NCBI GenBank assembly: GCA_030077755.1
Contig: JAQJZZ010000015.1
Span: 310,001 to 374,000 of the forward strand
DNA: 64,000 nucleotides
From: Filosporella fistucella
Taxonomy: Eukaryota; Ascomycota; Leotiomycetes; Helotiales
Reading direction: 5' to 3'
This document shows positions 1 through 12,329 of this stretch, one piece after another. Within the stretch, counting starts at the first letter, position 1, and the number at the start of each line of letters is the position of its first letter. The translations under genes and the position numbers were made by a program. Below the pieces are notes generated by a model that worked only from the letters and a program-made list of their open reading frames with translations, was not told the DNA's origin and did no database searches.

Positions 1-384
1 AGCCTGCCCATGTGAGGCTTCGGAGACTTTGATGTGAGGTAGGTGACAGTTTATGGAAGGATCATGCGGTTGAAGCTCAACATCATTTTGATCCTTTGTA
101 TCACAAAATAATGTGACGAGTTTCTCTTGATATCTCGATTCTTGTCCACTCTTCGCATTCGCGTTCGTGTTACCTTTCGGCTCTGAATTCTACTTCCGTC
201 TTCCACCTCAACGGCAGCTGACACACGTGATCGCGTATCTTGGCTGCACCTGCACCTTCAACTTCATGTCTTCTTTCAACATGCATCTTTCGTCAATTCG
301 AATTGATTTCTGCTATCGTTTGTCATAAAACCATGCTCAAATCGCATATGAGATTTATACCAAGAAATAGTGTTCTTGAGCATC
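1..384. other. upstream flank of the P450 gene, no gene seen
   Basis: I see no convincing coding segment here. It presumably holds the promoter and 5' leader of the P450 gene that starts at 385, and perhaps the edge of a gene lying to the left. No clear TATA box or repeat stands out. Confidence 0.5.
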
Positions 385-2211
385 ATGGCGGCAGTCACCA
401 CTTGGCCAGATTCAATATCTGACACCTTGGCAAATCGGCCAATCCTCCTAGCTCTGGGAGTCATTACTATTCTACTCTTCATCAATTGGCAATTCAATTC
501 TAATCCAATCGATCCAACTGAGCCACCAGTTCTATCTTCAAAGATCCCATTCGTTGGTCACCTGATCGGAATAGCACAGTATCAAGCAGACTACCTAGAT
601 ATTGTCAGGTCAGCTCATGAAATTCTTTACCTAAACACCCACTAATACCAACCAGCAAAAGAACAAAATGGCCAATCTACGCACTCAAAGTCCTCACCGG
701 GAAAATCTACGTGATCACCTCTCCGGAGCTTGTCCAAGCCGTTTTTAAGAACTCCAAAACACTATCTTTTGATCCAATTACCACAAGTGCATCGAAGAAC
801 ATCTTTCTGATGACAGATAGACAAATAGAGCTACTTGCGCGTAAAGAGCCAGGTGATACAAGTACAGAAGAACATCCCCTGGCAAAAGAGACGTATGTAA
901 TGATGCATAGAGTACTCCAAAATGAGGCTTCACTTGCGGAGATGGAATTCAAGGCTCTGAATCGATTTTCTTCGTTCTTGAATGAGATAAAAGATGAAGA
1001 AGATATTGAGTTACATAGCTGGATCCGTCATCGTCTTTCAATTGCGACTTCGGAGGCGTTGTATGGACCAAAGAATCCTATTACGGAGGATAATTCTCTG
1101 ATCCAGTCGCTCGAGTAAGTATATATCCTCACTCCAGCCTTTAACATTAAATATTCCTTCTAAACTCCACAGAACATTCACCTCCTCTATCGGCCTCCTT
1201 TACCTCAACATTCTCCCCTCTCTGACCTGCCCCTCCGGCCACCGTGCCAGAGCCGCCTTCACAAATGCATTCAAACGCTATTATGCACAAGATCATCATC
1301 TCGCTGCGGGTCCCCTCATTTTAGGGCGACATGAAGTCTTGACAAGAGGCGGCTATACACACGATGATCTAGCAATGTTCGATATAGGCATGTTGATGGG
1401 TGCAACTATGAATAGCATACCTGCTCTCTTCTGGCTCTTGACATTTATATATTCTTCTCCTTCTCTCCTCTCCTCGCTACGCTCTGAGCTTGGATCGGTT
1501 ACCACGTTTACCAGCAGCTCGAAGGGAATCAAAGAAGCGAGACTCGATACAGCTTTATTACAGCAAAAATGTCCTACGTTAGTAGCAACCTGGAAAGAAA
1601 CACTCAGGCTTAGAGGAGCAGGTATATCGACCAGAATGGTGACAGAGGATGTGCTGTTGGATGGTAAATGGAAATTGAAAAAGGGATGTGTAATTCAGAT
1701 GCCCGGCTGGATTATGCATACCGATGAAAAGACCTGGAGTCCTATTTCTCCTTCTTCAACCATTTCCACACCAACCTTAACCCCAACAACAAACTCCAAC
1801 GAAGCTCAAAAATTCAACCCCTCCAACTTCCTCTCTCCAGACCCAACTCTCAGCAAACCCCTCCTCAAAGCCCGTCAGAAATCATACGTCCCATTCGGTG
1901 GAGGAACAGTTCTCTGTCCTGGTCGATATTTCGCCAGTAATGAGATAATGGGAATAGCAGGAATGATTATATCTTCTTTTGATTTACTTCCTATAGCCGA
2001 CACAGCAGCTAGAGATGAGGGAGAAGGGTTAAAGTTACCCGGGATTAGGAAACAAGCTATGAGTGAACAGATTAAACATCCTGATTCTGAGTGCAGGGTT
2101 AGAATGAGGAGGAGAGAGGGATGGAAGGATGTTGTGTGGAGTGGGAAGGTGGTGGGTGTGAGGAAGGGAGGAGAGGGTGGAGGGGAAAGAGAGGAGATGA
2201 TGTTTGGGTGA
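385..2211 (+). CDS. cytochrome P450 monooxygenase, CYP7/CYP8-like
   Basis: Haem-thiolate monooxygenase, probably anchored in the ER membrane by its hydrophobic N-terminus (residues about 18-35). Exons by splice signals and frame: 385-608, 656-1114, 1173-2211, giving 573 residues. The haem-binding loop FGGGTVLCPGRYFA has its axial cysteine near residue 476. The K-helix ExxR motif appears as ETLR near residue 369. The I-helix reads MGATMNSIPALFW and lacks the usual acidic-Thr pair for oxygen activation; an Asn sits there, as in CYP7 sterol hydroxylases and CYP8 prostacyclin-synthase-type enzymes. About 97 residues follow the haem cysteine, more than is usual, and they are rich in Arg and Gly. 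The ATG at 385 is chosen over an upstream in-frame GTG at 370. The gene stands alone and converges on the JEN permease, so its substrate cannot be inferred. The family call is secure; the subfamily is inference. Confidence 0.9.
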
Positions 2212-3118
2212 TCGATGGGATGGAGAGTGGACATGTACTAAGGGGGAAGGATATAGGGGAAGAAATAAAGGCAGAGAGAAAACATGGGAAAATGAAGCAG
2301 CAGGAGTTTAGATTAGGTGATAAATTACACACTCACAAAGGAAATATTGCAGTTCGTTCTACACAAGGAATAAGGAACGTAAGAACAGTGAAAAGTGAAC
2401 AGGAACGGCTTTATATCAAGTGAAACCTCGCACTCTTATAAACTGCCATAACACTTCTCACCCAAATTCCAATCTAAGATAATGAAACCTCTTTTCCCCC
2501 CTCAAAATCTAACCTTACGAACCCCATCCCATCCTCACAAGCCCTGATCTCCTCCCCAAAACCCCCAGAAAATACCCTCCTTATTCCCCCTCAACCCTGA
2601 AACCCATTCCTCCCTCTACATCACCATTCCATCCCAGAATCCGATGATGAATAGATTTAAATTCTGGAGCTACGAAATAGAAGGAAAACCGGATAGATTT
2701 TCTTTTGGAAATAATGTTAGATAAGAGCAGGCAAGTGGGGGAGATGTATCTGTATTGATGGGATGAAGAGATGTAGGGATGGGAGTGGGGGATGGATTTC
2801 ATTTGTGGTTGTTTGTGATATCAGGCTTGTTTACTTAGATGGATGATTTAGAAAATTTAAAATGGGTTGAGAAGAGCGGGGATTAGGGGATTAAATGGGT
2901 ATATTTAGGAATCATGGATATATAAGTTTCTAATTATATTAAGAGAGTAGATACTAGAAGTCATTTGAAGAAGAAGGATGCGTAGGATATCATATATTTA
3001 TCTATCGTCGTATTCTAACATAACTAACACAGACACAGCAAGGTTCTCACAACCACACCTTCTAAGGTCCCGTATACCCTCTTTCCTTTCCCTCCCTCAC
3101 CCCACCCTGGATACACAC
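2212..3118. other. convergent intergenic region
   Basis: This 0.9 kb lies between the 3' ends of the P450 gene (+) and the permease gene (-). It is purine- and T-rich on the + strand. I see no gene; it presumably holds the two 3' UTRs and polyadenylation signals. Confidence 0.5.
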
Positions 3119-4809
3119 CTACAACTCCCTTTTAACCTCAACCTCTTGCTTTCCCTCCTTCTCCTCCTCATCTCCAACCTCAATATCCTTCTCCGGCACC
3201 ACTGCCCCGGCCCCCGCAATAGGCGCGTCCTCGAACTTCCTCCCCCTCCTCTCCGGCCCCAGCGCAACAGTAACCATGATCCCCGTCGCAATAATCGCAG
3301 TCGCAATTCCCATGACCGGTCCATAAGCCTTCACCCTCGGCCCGCCCTCATCTTTCACAAAATTGCTTTCCGCAAGCGCGTTTACAATCTGTGCCGAAGG
3401 AGAAGAGATCATATTTCCAAGCTGGTATGTTAAGCCCGGGAACGAAGAACGGAAAGCAGCTGGTGAGAGCTCGTTGAGATGGATGGGGATCACGCCCCAT
3501 GCTCCTTGCACGAAGAATTGGATCATGAAGCCTGAGGCGGAGAGAGAGGCTTCCCCTGAGGGCAGGATCCAAGCTGGGATTAGGAGCGCGGAAATGAATG
3601 CCGAGACTATCATTGCGCGACGACGACCGACGAATTGAGAGAGGTAGCCTATTATGCAGCCGCCTACACAGGCACCGACTTTCATCCAGATAGATGCTCT
3701 GCTCGCAGCGGCGTTGTTGAGACCTTTTGCTTGGCGCATGAAGGTTGTGTAGGAGTCTTGAGAAGTGTGACTGCGTTGTTTATTAGATGAATTTTTGTTG
3801 ATTTGAGGAGGTAGAAAGACTTACGAATAGAAATTAAACCATGTCATCAAGATCACGCAGTAGATGCAGAGTTTCCACTCCTTGGCTAACATTGTCTTTG
3901 TCTCGCGGAAGAAAGCACCAGCTGTGATATTCTTGTGGCCGTTCTTCTTAGCTTCGAGAAATTGTTTACTTTCTGGGAAACAGATTCTGACGAGTCCGAT
4001 GGCGATTGAGATACCTGCTGCAGCCCAGAAGACCGTCTATTCTCACATAAGTATAGATTGGATTCACATCGAATTGAGAACATACCTTCCAAGACTCAGT
4101 AGCACCACCAACACCCAAATTCGCACAAGCAGCTAGCACGTATCCAAACGCATAACCTTGCTGCAGGATACCACTCATAAGTCCTCTAGCATTAACCGGG
4201 CAATGCTCCAAAGCCATCGCAATAGCATTTCCATACACACCACCCATGAAAAGTCCAAACAGACTTCTCACAGCCAAGAACTCTTTGAACGTCTTGCTAT
4301 AGATAGTAGCAATCTGCAAGAGACCTAGCACAATCATGTTAACGACCATAGGCCATTTCCGTCCGAATCTATCTCCTGCTAGACCGAAAGCTGCAGCGCC
4401 TACAGAGCGAAGTAGGAGAGTAAGTGTGATGGCGGTGGTGATGTTGGTGTTTGATTCTTTGTAGTAGGCAGCGAATTTCACGGTTTGGATGGAGAGGGCG
4501 TGGAAATCGAAGGCGTCTGCTGTCCAGGCTAGGAAACCGCAGATGAAGAAGAGCCACTAATTATATTTATTAGTACTTGTAGAATGAAAGGAGTAGTAGA
4601 GGATATACATCTCTTGCGCCGAGCTGTGCCATGAGACTAAACGGGTTCTTGAGTGGTTCTGGTTGTTGCCATTCGCAGACAGTCTCTCCGAAATCATTGG
4701 TGACGAGAACTCGTTGCTTCCATTTCAAGAGATCTTTTAGAGATTGCTTTGCAGTGGGAATGACACCCTTTGCAATGGGATCTGCGGGTTCGTTTGGAAC
4801 TGTCGACAT
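3119..4809 (-). CDS. JEN-type monocarboxylate/proton symporter (MFS)
   Basis: Plasma-membrane importer of the lactate/pyruvate permease family (Jen1). Exons: 4809-4609, 4556-4086, 4036-3825, 3770-3119, total 511 residues. The exon 3/4 join recreates NFYSHTSQDSYTT, which matches the JEN signature NxxS/THxS/TQDxxxT. This motif makes the call specific within the MFS. DRFGRKWP (residues about 119-126) is the MFS loop 2-3 motif and FVGRRRA is the matching one in the second half. The N-terminal 67 residues are cytosolic and end in FSLMAQLGARDW before the first membrane segment. The C-terminal tail is charged (Glu/Lys). The likely substrate is lactate, pyruvate or another short carboxylate; dicarboxylate transport is also known in the family. 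The GC-rich patch with SYGGRG-like sequences at about 5340-5450 could carry carbon repression, which is inference. All splice sites are GT-AG and in frame. Confidence 0.92.
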
Positions 4810-5650
4810 GATTGTGATGATGTGTTACTCCTCCAAGTGTATCTTGATCTGAGTAAGTGTTTCTCCCACAGAAGCGGGAATGGAAAAGATATATAAATAA
4901 ATAAGTTGATAACTTCCAAGCTGAAAACACTGAAGTGGAAGGTTACACTCGTTTAATCGGACACGATGTTGGATCTATATATCCTCCCATTTACCCCCGT
5001 CCACGAGTCTGTCACTGTCACTGTCACACCCTTGCTCCCATGTATGTATGTACTTGGTATGGTATGATGTATCAAACTACTCTCAATCTCACTACTGTAC
5101 TCTTTGTCAATCGACCGCTCTTTTTCCTCTTCTGACTCGCAACATCAGCCAAGATGTGACCAAGGCGGGCCAAGCAGCCATTTGCGCAGCTTGTGTGTGT
5201 GTGTGTGTGTGTGTGTGACTGCATCTTCGAGTGCAGAATATTTTCTATGAATTCTCTCAGTCCATCTGTACTGTACGAGTAGAAAGTGTTACACTCATCG
5301 AAGCTTCGTGCGCATGCCAAGCTACCCCGCAGCCTACATGATTGGTTGAGAAACCCCGCCCAGCCCGCCACATCTTGGCGGAACAGACGCGGGGTTCCAC
5401 CGAGCCAATAGCGGACGGCGGAGGAATCTGGAAGGGGTGGGACCAGGAGGGATCCCCACGTGTGTCGGCCGTCGATGGCTGTTTATGGCCGTTGATGGCT
5501 TGCGGTGCGAAGAATAAATGTGGTGGTGGCGTGTAAGATTTGCAGCAATTACTCGAGGATTATATGGGTGCAAGAGAATTACCCGGCACAGGTATGCAAG
5601 GTAAGCTTCGCACAACGGGAACACAAGATTCTTGACGAGCTTACTTACGC
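4810..5650. other. upstream region of the permease gene with GC-rich patch
   Basis: This region precedes the JEN permease start at 4809 (-). It contains a TG microsatellite (listed separately) and a GC-rich stretch at 5340-5460 with several GGGG and CCCC runs that resemble CreA-type carbon repressor sites. No reading frame here looks coding. Confidence 0.4.
5192..5217. repeat. TG dinucleotide microsatellite
   Basis: Thirteen uninterrupted TG units, about 380 bases upstream of the permease start. On the minus strand it is a CA repeat. Such tracts are length-variable and could serve as a strain marker. Confidence 0.95.
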
Positions 5651-5670
5651 CTGAAAGCTGGGCAGATGCA

Positions 5671-5750
5671 AGTACAAGTATGTATAGTACCGTACCAAAT
5701 ATGTACTGTGCTGTACAGTACTGTACCGTACCGTATGTACTCCGTACTGT
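5671..5750. repeat. GTAC-rich patch
   Basis: About ten copies of the palindrome GTAC lie within 80 bases, mostly as TGTAC, GTACC or AGTAC with irregular spacing. The patch has local self-complementarity (for example CTGTACAGTACTGTAC). It does not resolve into one clean tandem unit. It could be a degenerate tandem repeat or a cluster of binding sites; the sequence does not say which. Confidence 0.6.
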
Positions 5751-8700
5751 CAGGCAAGATAATGAATCGGCCCGGAATAACGTCCCCTGTACGAAGGTAA
5801 AGTATATTTGCACCATGGTGACTTGTGCAACGGGCAATGACCACAACGACTTGTGGAACGGGCAATGATGCCTGGTCAATGTTTACCGTTCGAGAATTGT
5901 ACGGATCCAAGACGTCTTGTGATAGAAACTTACCCGACAAGGTACATGGGATAAAGATAAATTTGTACCTCCCGAACATGAAGCCGTACGGCGCAGTTTC
6001 CACAGCCGTCAAAGACCATCTTGGCAATTGAGAGCGTGCAGACAGAAACTCCCCTATGGATGTGCAACTATTGCGAAAAAACCCCACAAAAGGTCAGAGA
6101 CGAGAACTAGATATCCACAAAATAAGTTTCAGATGCATGTTGAACACGAAAACCTCCGTCTAAGCGCCTGCAAAGAAAACGTGAACTTTGTTCTCTTACC
6201 CAAGATACTCAAGGTTACACCACCCATGCCCGATGGATAAATATCCCTGTGTCCAACCAAAAAACAAATAATCCTCTTATCTCAAACCTCCAAGACCATT
6301 GTGCACCTCGAAATATCTCTGATGAGGCCATTCAGAATTTGTCTCGATCGAGGAAGACCAACAGATGCGACCCGGACAAACCCAATCGGATCTTCCCCCA
6401 CAATCTCCAGAACCCCGTGTGAATGCAACAGAGCGGAGCCTCACCCTGCTTTCCAAGAATATAATGAGCATCTGACTGACGAAAGAACTTCGAGTCCATC
6501 GATGACAAATGCACACCGCTTCAGATCACCGGCATTCCCAAGTGGGAAAGCCATTGCAAGTTCCAATTGTCGATGCAGAAGAGAGAGGAAACCCTCCATT
6601 CACGTTCTCTAGCGTAGCTAAATCATCCTAGCGTTTTATCACCCAGCAAAAACATCAAACATTCTCGTCCCGAAGTCTTGGAAGACGCACACCCAAGTGT
6701 CAAAAGATCGGCAATATCACGGGCGCGAATTACGCAGATCTGAATCGTGGGTTAGTTTCATCACTCATGTCAATGAGGTTGACAACCCCCACTTTTACAC
6801 CAGCGCCATGGCTCGGGGAATTTCCTATTTCCTATTTCCCATACAATTGCACGTGCTTATCATTATTATTTTTGTTTCCACTTTGAGAAACGAGGAAAAG
6901 AGTCAAGAAAGTTGTTAGAGCGAACAATGCACTCAAGTGGACCCTTCCAAGAAGTTTGGAGTAGGCAGAGGAAACAAGGAGACGAGACTACTTGGCAGGA
7001 ACGGCAGTCAGGAACATGTTTGTGAGAAGTGGGTATTCTTTGAGGTTGTAGGGGAGCGAGATGAAACTATGCCACGGGAAGATCTGTCGTTGACAAGAGA
7101 AATTGGCAGTTATCAAACTCAAAGAATTCTCATCTTGAGGAGTTGACGTTTGGATTACATCTGTGCGGCTCTGCTTCCATCCTGTCCTTCCTCTGTTCGA
7201 CTTCAAGCTCCCTACTCCGTAAATTTACATCCAATATCTCAATCTTCTACATTCAAACCTGCATACTGCATCTCGCAAGCCACCAAATAAATTCCCCTTG
7301 GCATTCCCATTTCCAATCTCAAGAACCTCTCCCTCCCACCTCCAGAATAGAAATTCCCTCATCTATCCCCCCTCCTCTACTCACCGCCACTTCCCTCCCC
7401 TTCCAGTACCTGACTAGAAGCATCCCCATCTCGGAAAATAGGCATAGAAACCGGTAGCCCTATCCTATCCAAAGCTTCCTGCAGATTAAGCATAATGCCA
7501 ATCCTGCACGACAGCCGCTATCTTTTTGATAGCGAGGAGCCAAGATAAGAATATGGATGATAACGTTGTTATTGTGTACAAGTGAGTGAGGTATTTCTGC
7601 TTGTCGAGTCGGGAAGTGTGATATTTCTGTAAAGTCAGCGGCTGGCTTCCGGATGTTAGTGGCGCAACGGAAGGCTTTGAGCTTGTGGTAGTGGTGGCTT
7701 GATGGCGTTTGGATTGGACTTTTGATGTTGGAAGAGCTGAATTAGGTGGTGGATACGATTCAAGCATGATCTAGGGAATATCTATCCGCTCGGCTGCGTT
7801 CCGACAAATTAACTCGAGGGGCGATGGGAGTGAGGATGCATATGCAGAATAGATGGAATTAATCGTACATGATAGCTCAAGGAACTGTATAGGCCACCCG
7901 CCAGTGAGTTGCGTATTCTCCTTCTAATTCACACATCCCATCGGCATCTATTCTGAATAACTTGGCGAGCATATCGTAAAGCCAAGCAGCTAAGCTAGAT
8001 GCTCAATGTATCAATTGAGCGATACATATGACTCGGATATCGTGTCTGGATGTTGATCTTGAGCATACTTCGGAATAAATAGGATGCGAGTATGAAGATC
8101 TCAGGCAAATATGAAAGTGCATGTCAAGTCGAGAAAGAACAGGATCTTGTAATAAGGAGAGACAAGAAGAACGAAGGAAGGCAGTAAAATTCATAGGTAA
8201 GTGGTAACTCATTAGAGCGTGTGTTGTAGGTAGGACTCAAGTATCACTCACTTCTCAATTTCTAATATCAAATAGCAGGCCCAGAGCAGAGATACACTCT
8301 GCTTGCCAGGAGTAGAAATAGTGTTCATGTTTGAGTCATCTTCTATATGATTTCCGTTTCCCGACCCACTATAAAAGAATTGTATGCCAGCTACATTTTC
8401 TTAGGAAGTATCAAGGTGAGTAAAGACTACAGTCCTCATTATGTCCGGTTAACCTGAAAGTCTCTCTAGTATTACCTACCTTTAATCATGCTATTTCGAC
8501 GCTGAAAGCCAGACCATAGATGTGAATAACCACGCCTAGGCAAAAACTTGCTGTCACTCTATTACTTATATCAAAGCCATTTACTCCAAGAACCTCTTTC
8601 TTTCAAGCTTCTCAAGACACCCTACTTCCTATACAAATCCATCACCAGACTCCACAGTACAAATTAGGTCTAATAGGACTATGGCATGAGGGTAGGTGGG

Positions 8701-8814
8701 GATCGCTACTACACTAGATAGCTTATTGCCTCAGATCCAGACTCCTTTATTAAAAAGAGGACTTTGTCTCTGAAAACAAACTAGATATAGCAATATACGC
8801 CGAAAAATGAAAGT
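5751..8814. other. gene-poor region
   Basis: Three kilobases in which I see no frame with convincing coding character on either strand. Open frames of 60-104 codons exist (for example 7143-7457 + and 6301-6612 +), but they lack start context, splice partners and recognisable motifs. The DNA becomes more AT-rich toward the right. Confidence 0.4.
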
Positions 8815-9331
8815 GGCAATTTAAAAAATTCCTAGTTATTTCTCTTTTCTAAGATTCCCATCGAAGATATTAAAATGACGGCTCTTCACCTTTCTACCTG
8901 AAATCCACAACTGGGTTTCAACTCGCTTCTCATTTTCCACAACCTCTGGACCCAGACACAATCAGTCAAACATCTGATCAGAGCAGAATTCAATACATCT
9001 TCTTAGCCGGAGGTGAAATCAATATCCACGTCTTTGGTAAATATAATCTCTCAGAGTAACAGGAGCCTTTGCCACTACTCCGCGTTATCTACTTCCTCAA
9101 TTATCTAATCTTCTTTACCTGAAAGCCTATTATATCTCCGTGGGAAGTATATTCAATGAATCCCTTATTCTTCTATAGCTCTGCTTGTGATAGTAGCTTA
9201 GCTAAAGCCTGCCTACCACCAAGACCTCCAGTGATTGAACGGTTATCGTAGATATGATACTTCTAGTACCATTGTACCATCCCTTGGTCGAATCTTCACA
9301 ACAATGAATCATCCTCATCATAGGAGTCCAT
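8815..9331 (-). pseudogene. decayed coding relic with internal stops
   Basis: Reading leftward from an ATG at 9331, one frame stays protein-like for 76 codons but is interrupted by one TGA and two TAG codons before a TAA at 9101. Recognisable stretches include YHIYDNRSITGGLGGRQAL and GFIEYTSHGDIIGFQVKK. Further left, other frames give WISGRKVKSRHFNIFDGN and similar coding-like pieces separated by frame changes. TAG and TAA in place of CAG and CAA would fit C-to-T change at CpA, as repeat-induced point mutation makes. I do not recognise the family. The open frame at 9409-9762 on the same strand may be an upstream part of the same relic. Confidence 0.4.
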
Positions 9332-10704
9332 GATGCTGAGCCTGTAGCTTAATTCATGCCTCAAAGCAGCTGAATGACCTGAGCTCTTCGTTACTAGAAA
9401 TAAGAATGCTATATCACTAGACGAGTTTCCCCAGTCGTCGTTGGAGAAAGCCATAGCTGCGAAGTATTTCTTCGGATCGATACTTGAATCTCACAGGTGC
9501 CCAAGATGTAAACTTGTGAGCAGCATGTGATACCCATGACCACGCGTTGGTGAAGCGTGATGCTCTCTAGGAGAACAGAACCAATCCGTCGAACGATTGG
9601 AATTAGGTCTCCGTGAGACTGATGGATGTAATAATCAATGAAGCCTCTAGTGCCACGATCGATGAAGAGATCAGTATCGAAGATATAGTTGTGGGGTTCA
9701 AATGGTGCATCGCTATATTTCACACGAGGAACGATCCGTTTGTTTCCGCGTTGGACGGCCATTTTCGTGAAGCGGTGAGATAAAATTGAGTTTTTCTGTA
9801 CTCTGACGGCGATATACGCACGTGTGGTTAATTATGTTTGAAATCGGGCATGAAAATTTCCACAGCCTGTGATATATGTCTTTATAAAGTAAGATAAGCT
9901 GGATTTCCTGCTTAATGGATGCATTTTCAGCACATCCTCCTCCAACGTGAAGCCTAGGGCTGAAAGACTCCATTTTCTAGCTTATTAAGAACTATTGGAT
10001 GTGCATTGCCTATAAATTTACGTATTCGCCGTGGAAACATATCATGAGGTCAAATGCGCTCTTTTGTGCTAATCTATACTTCCGAAGTTACTGCCCTGAT
10101 AGCGCTGAGATGCGGCGAATCCGCAGCAATATGTGAACAGTCGAATTTTGAAGGTAGGCAATCTTTGGCAAGTCAACTATACTTGGTCTAGATTTTGGTA
10201 AGGGCAATTCTTTCTTTGAATCCTCGACAACTGGCTGAATCCCGGGTTTACGACTGCCTGGTTGAAATTTGATTCGAGGCATACAGATTCGTAACGTGCT
10301 TGCCAATAAGTATTGTCATCTTCGATATTTCTTGTCGCTTCTCAAATCAAGAAGCAGATGCTCGTCGCTATGGTAAAGTCAAGCGAGGAAGGATAAAATC
10401 TCAGGGTATTTTGCTTGCCTTCAATCAAAGTCTGCCTGAAGTTCATCTTTTATAATTCTGTTCATTCAACGCTCAAGACCGAATCCTATCCAGACCGGTT
10501 GACTAATTTTCTGCCCCTTCACCACCTCGCTACCATTTTCCCAGTCCCAAATAACAAATGAAAGGCTTTGATCTAGCCGTAGCTGGAATGTGAGGCTCAT
10601 AGTCCAAGTCTATGTACACAAATACACTACAAGAATTCTTCATCGTCCAATCTCCTAGGTTGCCATCCAGAAAATCAGAATCTCATCATAATTCGCACTG
10701 GCGA
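9332..10704. other. gene-poor region with two open frames of unknown status
   Basis: Minus-strand open frames at 9409-9762 (117 codons, true ATG at 9762) and 9713-9973 overlap in different frames. Neither shows a known motif. They could be parts of the relic to the left or chance frames. The last 100 bases are the 3' flank of the Tam41 gene. Confidence 0.35.
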
Positions 10705-12329
10705 TTATTCTTTCTTCTCCTTATTCTCATTTTGATTTTCAGCCGCCTTGGCCTTGGCCTCTGCGGCAGCCTTTGCTTTTCCCGCTCGGTATTTTGCAAT
10801 CTTTTCGCTCATATACACCCACGATTTTCCAATACCAGCCATAATTATACCTTTTAGACTCTGAACTGTACTTGGCCATCCAATGGTCTTTTTGATGACT
10901 GCTCTGACATCGGCTCTCAAATCATCTGGGGGCTCACTTGCTATATTTCGCTCAAACCCTCCCCCTACTCTCCTATTTATCCTTGTGGCATCCTCATCTT
11001 TCGACTCCTCAAGCATTTTGTTGAATTCCAATCGCGGGATCTGGAATCGCTCCTGGATTTGGAAATAAAGCTTTGACCTGAAGGCTTTCGGCAAACGCCG
11101 AACCATATTGCCCCTCTTGATTGGATCCATATCTTGAGTTAGTCGTACATTGGATGTAGGATTGGAAACCCAATCTGGCTGAGAACATTGAGGGTCATTG
11201 AAAGAGACGTTGGGCAGATTTTCGATGAGAGGGGCGTAAAGTCGACGGAAATTGGGGAGGTTGTTTCCAACAATATTTGCGACTTTCGATTTATCCTCTG
11301 TTGGGAGGACCATTCGAGGGTCTCCCATATAGCTGATACCTGCAATAGTACCATATAATTCCTCCTCGGTGAAATCTGGCGGGAGCAAAAGAAGTGCAGT
11401 TCTCAAAGCCGAGATCAAATTGACTTGATTTGCCAAACGAACTCGTGGGTCGTCTCGAAGGATTTTCACAGGCTTATGCAGACGCCCTGCAAGATATAAA
11501 GTGGTCCATTCCGACAAGTCATTGCAAAGAGTATCCAGATTGACCACGCCGTATTTAATGAGTGTACCATTGACCATAACATGGGTGTTGAAGTACACAC
11601 CTGCCCCCCATCTATCCTGTACTGTCGATACTGCTCCCGATCCGAGGGATCCAAGGCCAGAATAATGATCTCTGTGTTGGTGGAGATTGAGAGAATGCCA
11701 ATGTTGAGTATAAGAAACACCGAACATGAAATCAATCATCTTGGGTGTACCGCCCTGTGCCTTAACTACCGCTGGGGGTGGGTTAGAGTGGATTGATGTC
11801 GCGCTCGAGGGTTTAGTAGACTGCAAAGTCAGCGACAATGTCCAATGTCAAGAGAAGCTCATACCGGCTTAGATTGAGGGAACACCCCAGATCCGTACGC
11901 AAAGGCATATCGAATTGGAGCGCGAAACTGCCATAATATCTGCCGCAATGCCTCTTTGAACTCATCATTGATCACAATATGCTGGTTAACTCCAAAGTTG
12001 GTATGGGGAAGGTCGGCAAAGCGCTCAATGTTATAATTAGGATTATCCTCCCAATCGACTGGTGGGGTAGATAGGGTACTTGATTTCGACACAAATGGGG
12101 ATTTTGTTGAAACAGAAGATGACAATGATTCTGCTGAAGGCTTGATCTTCGACGGTTCTTTCGGACTGGAGGGTTTCGATTCTTGGGACGCTTGTGTAGC
12201 TAAAGATCGCGTTGAGAGAACAGGAATTGATCGGACAGAACGGACCGACGTAGCATTTCTGTGGTTTATTGCTGCCCGAAAGCCTGTAGTCCGTATAGGC
12301 ATCTGCTGGATAATTATAAGCCATTGCAT
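10705..12329 (-). CDS. TAM41: Tam41, mitochondrial CDP-diacylglycerol synthase
   Basis: Makes CDP-diacylglycerol from phosphatidic acid and CTP on the matrix side of the mitochondrial inner membrane, the first committed step toward phosphatidylglycerol and cardiolipin. Its loss impairs TIM23 import in yeast. Two exons, 12329-11865 and 11820-10705, give 526 residues. The N-terminus is rich in Arg, Ser and Ala with almost no acidic residues for about 50 positions, as expected of a presequence; a second Met at residue 10 could also start. The family's nucleotidyltransferase motif reads YAFAYGSGVF near residue 144, just before the intron, followed after it by MIDFMFGV and the conserved YFNTHV and IKYGVV segments. 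The C-terminus ends in an Ala/Lys/Glu helix. Divergent from Mad1, with 1.1 kb between the starts. Nothing is missing. Confidence 0.95.
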
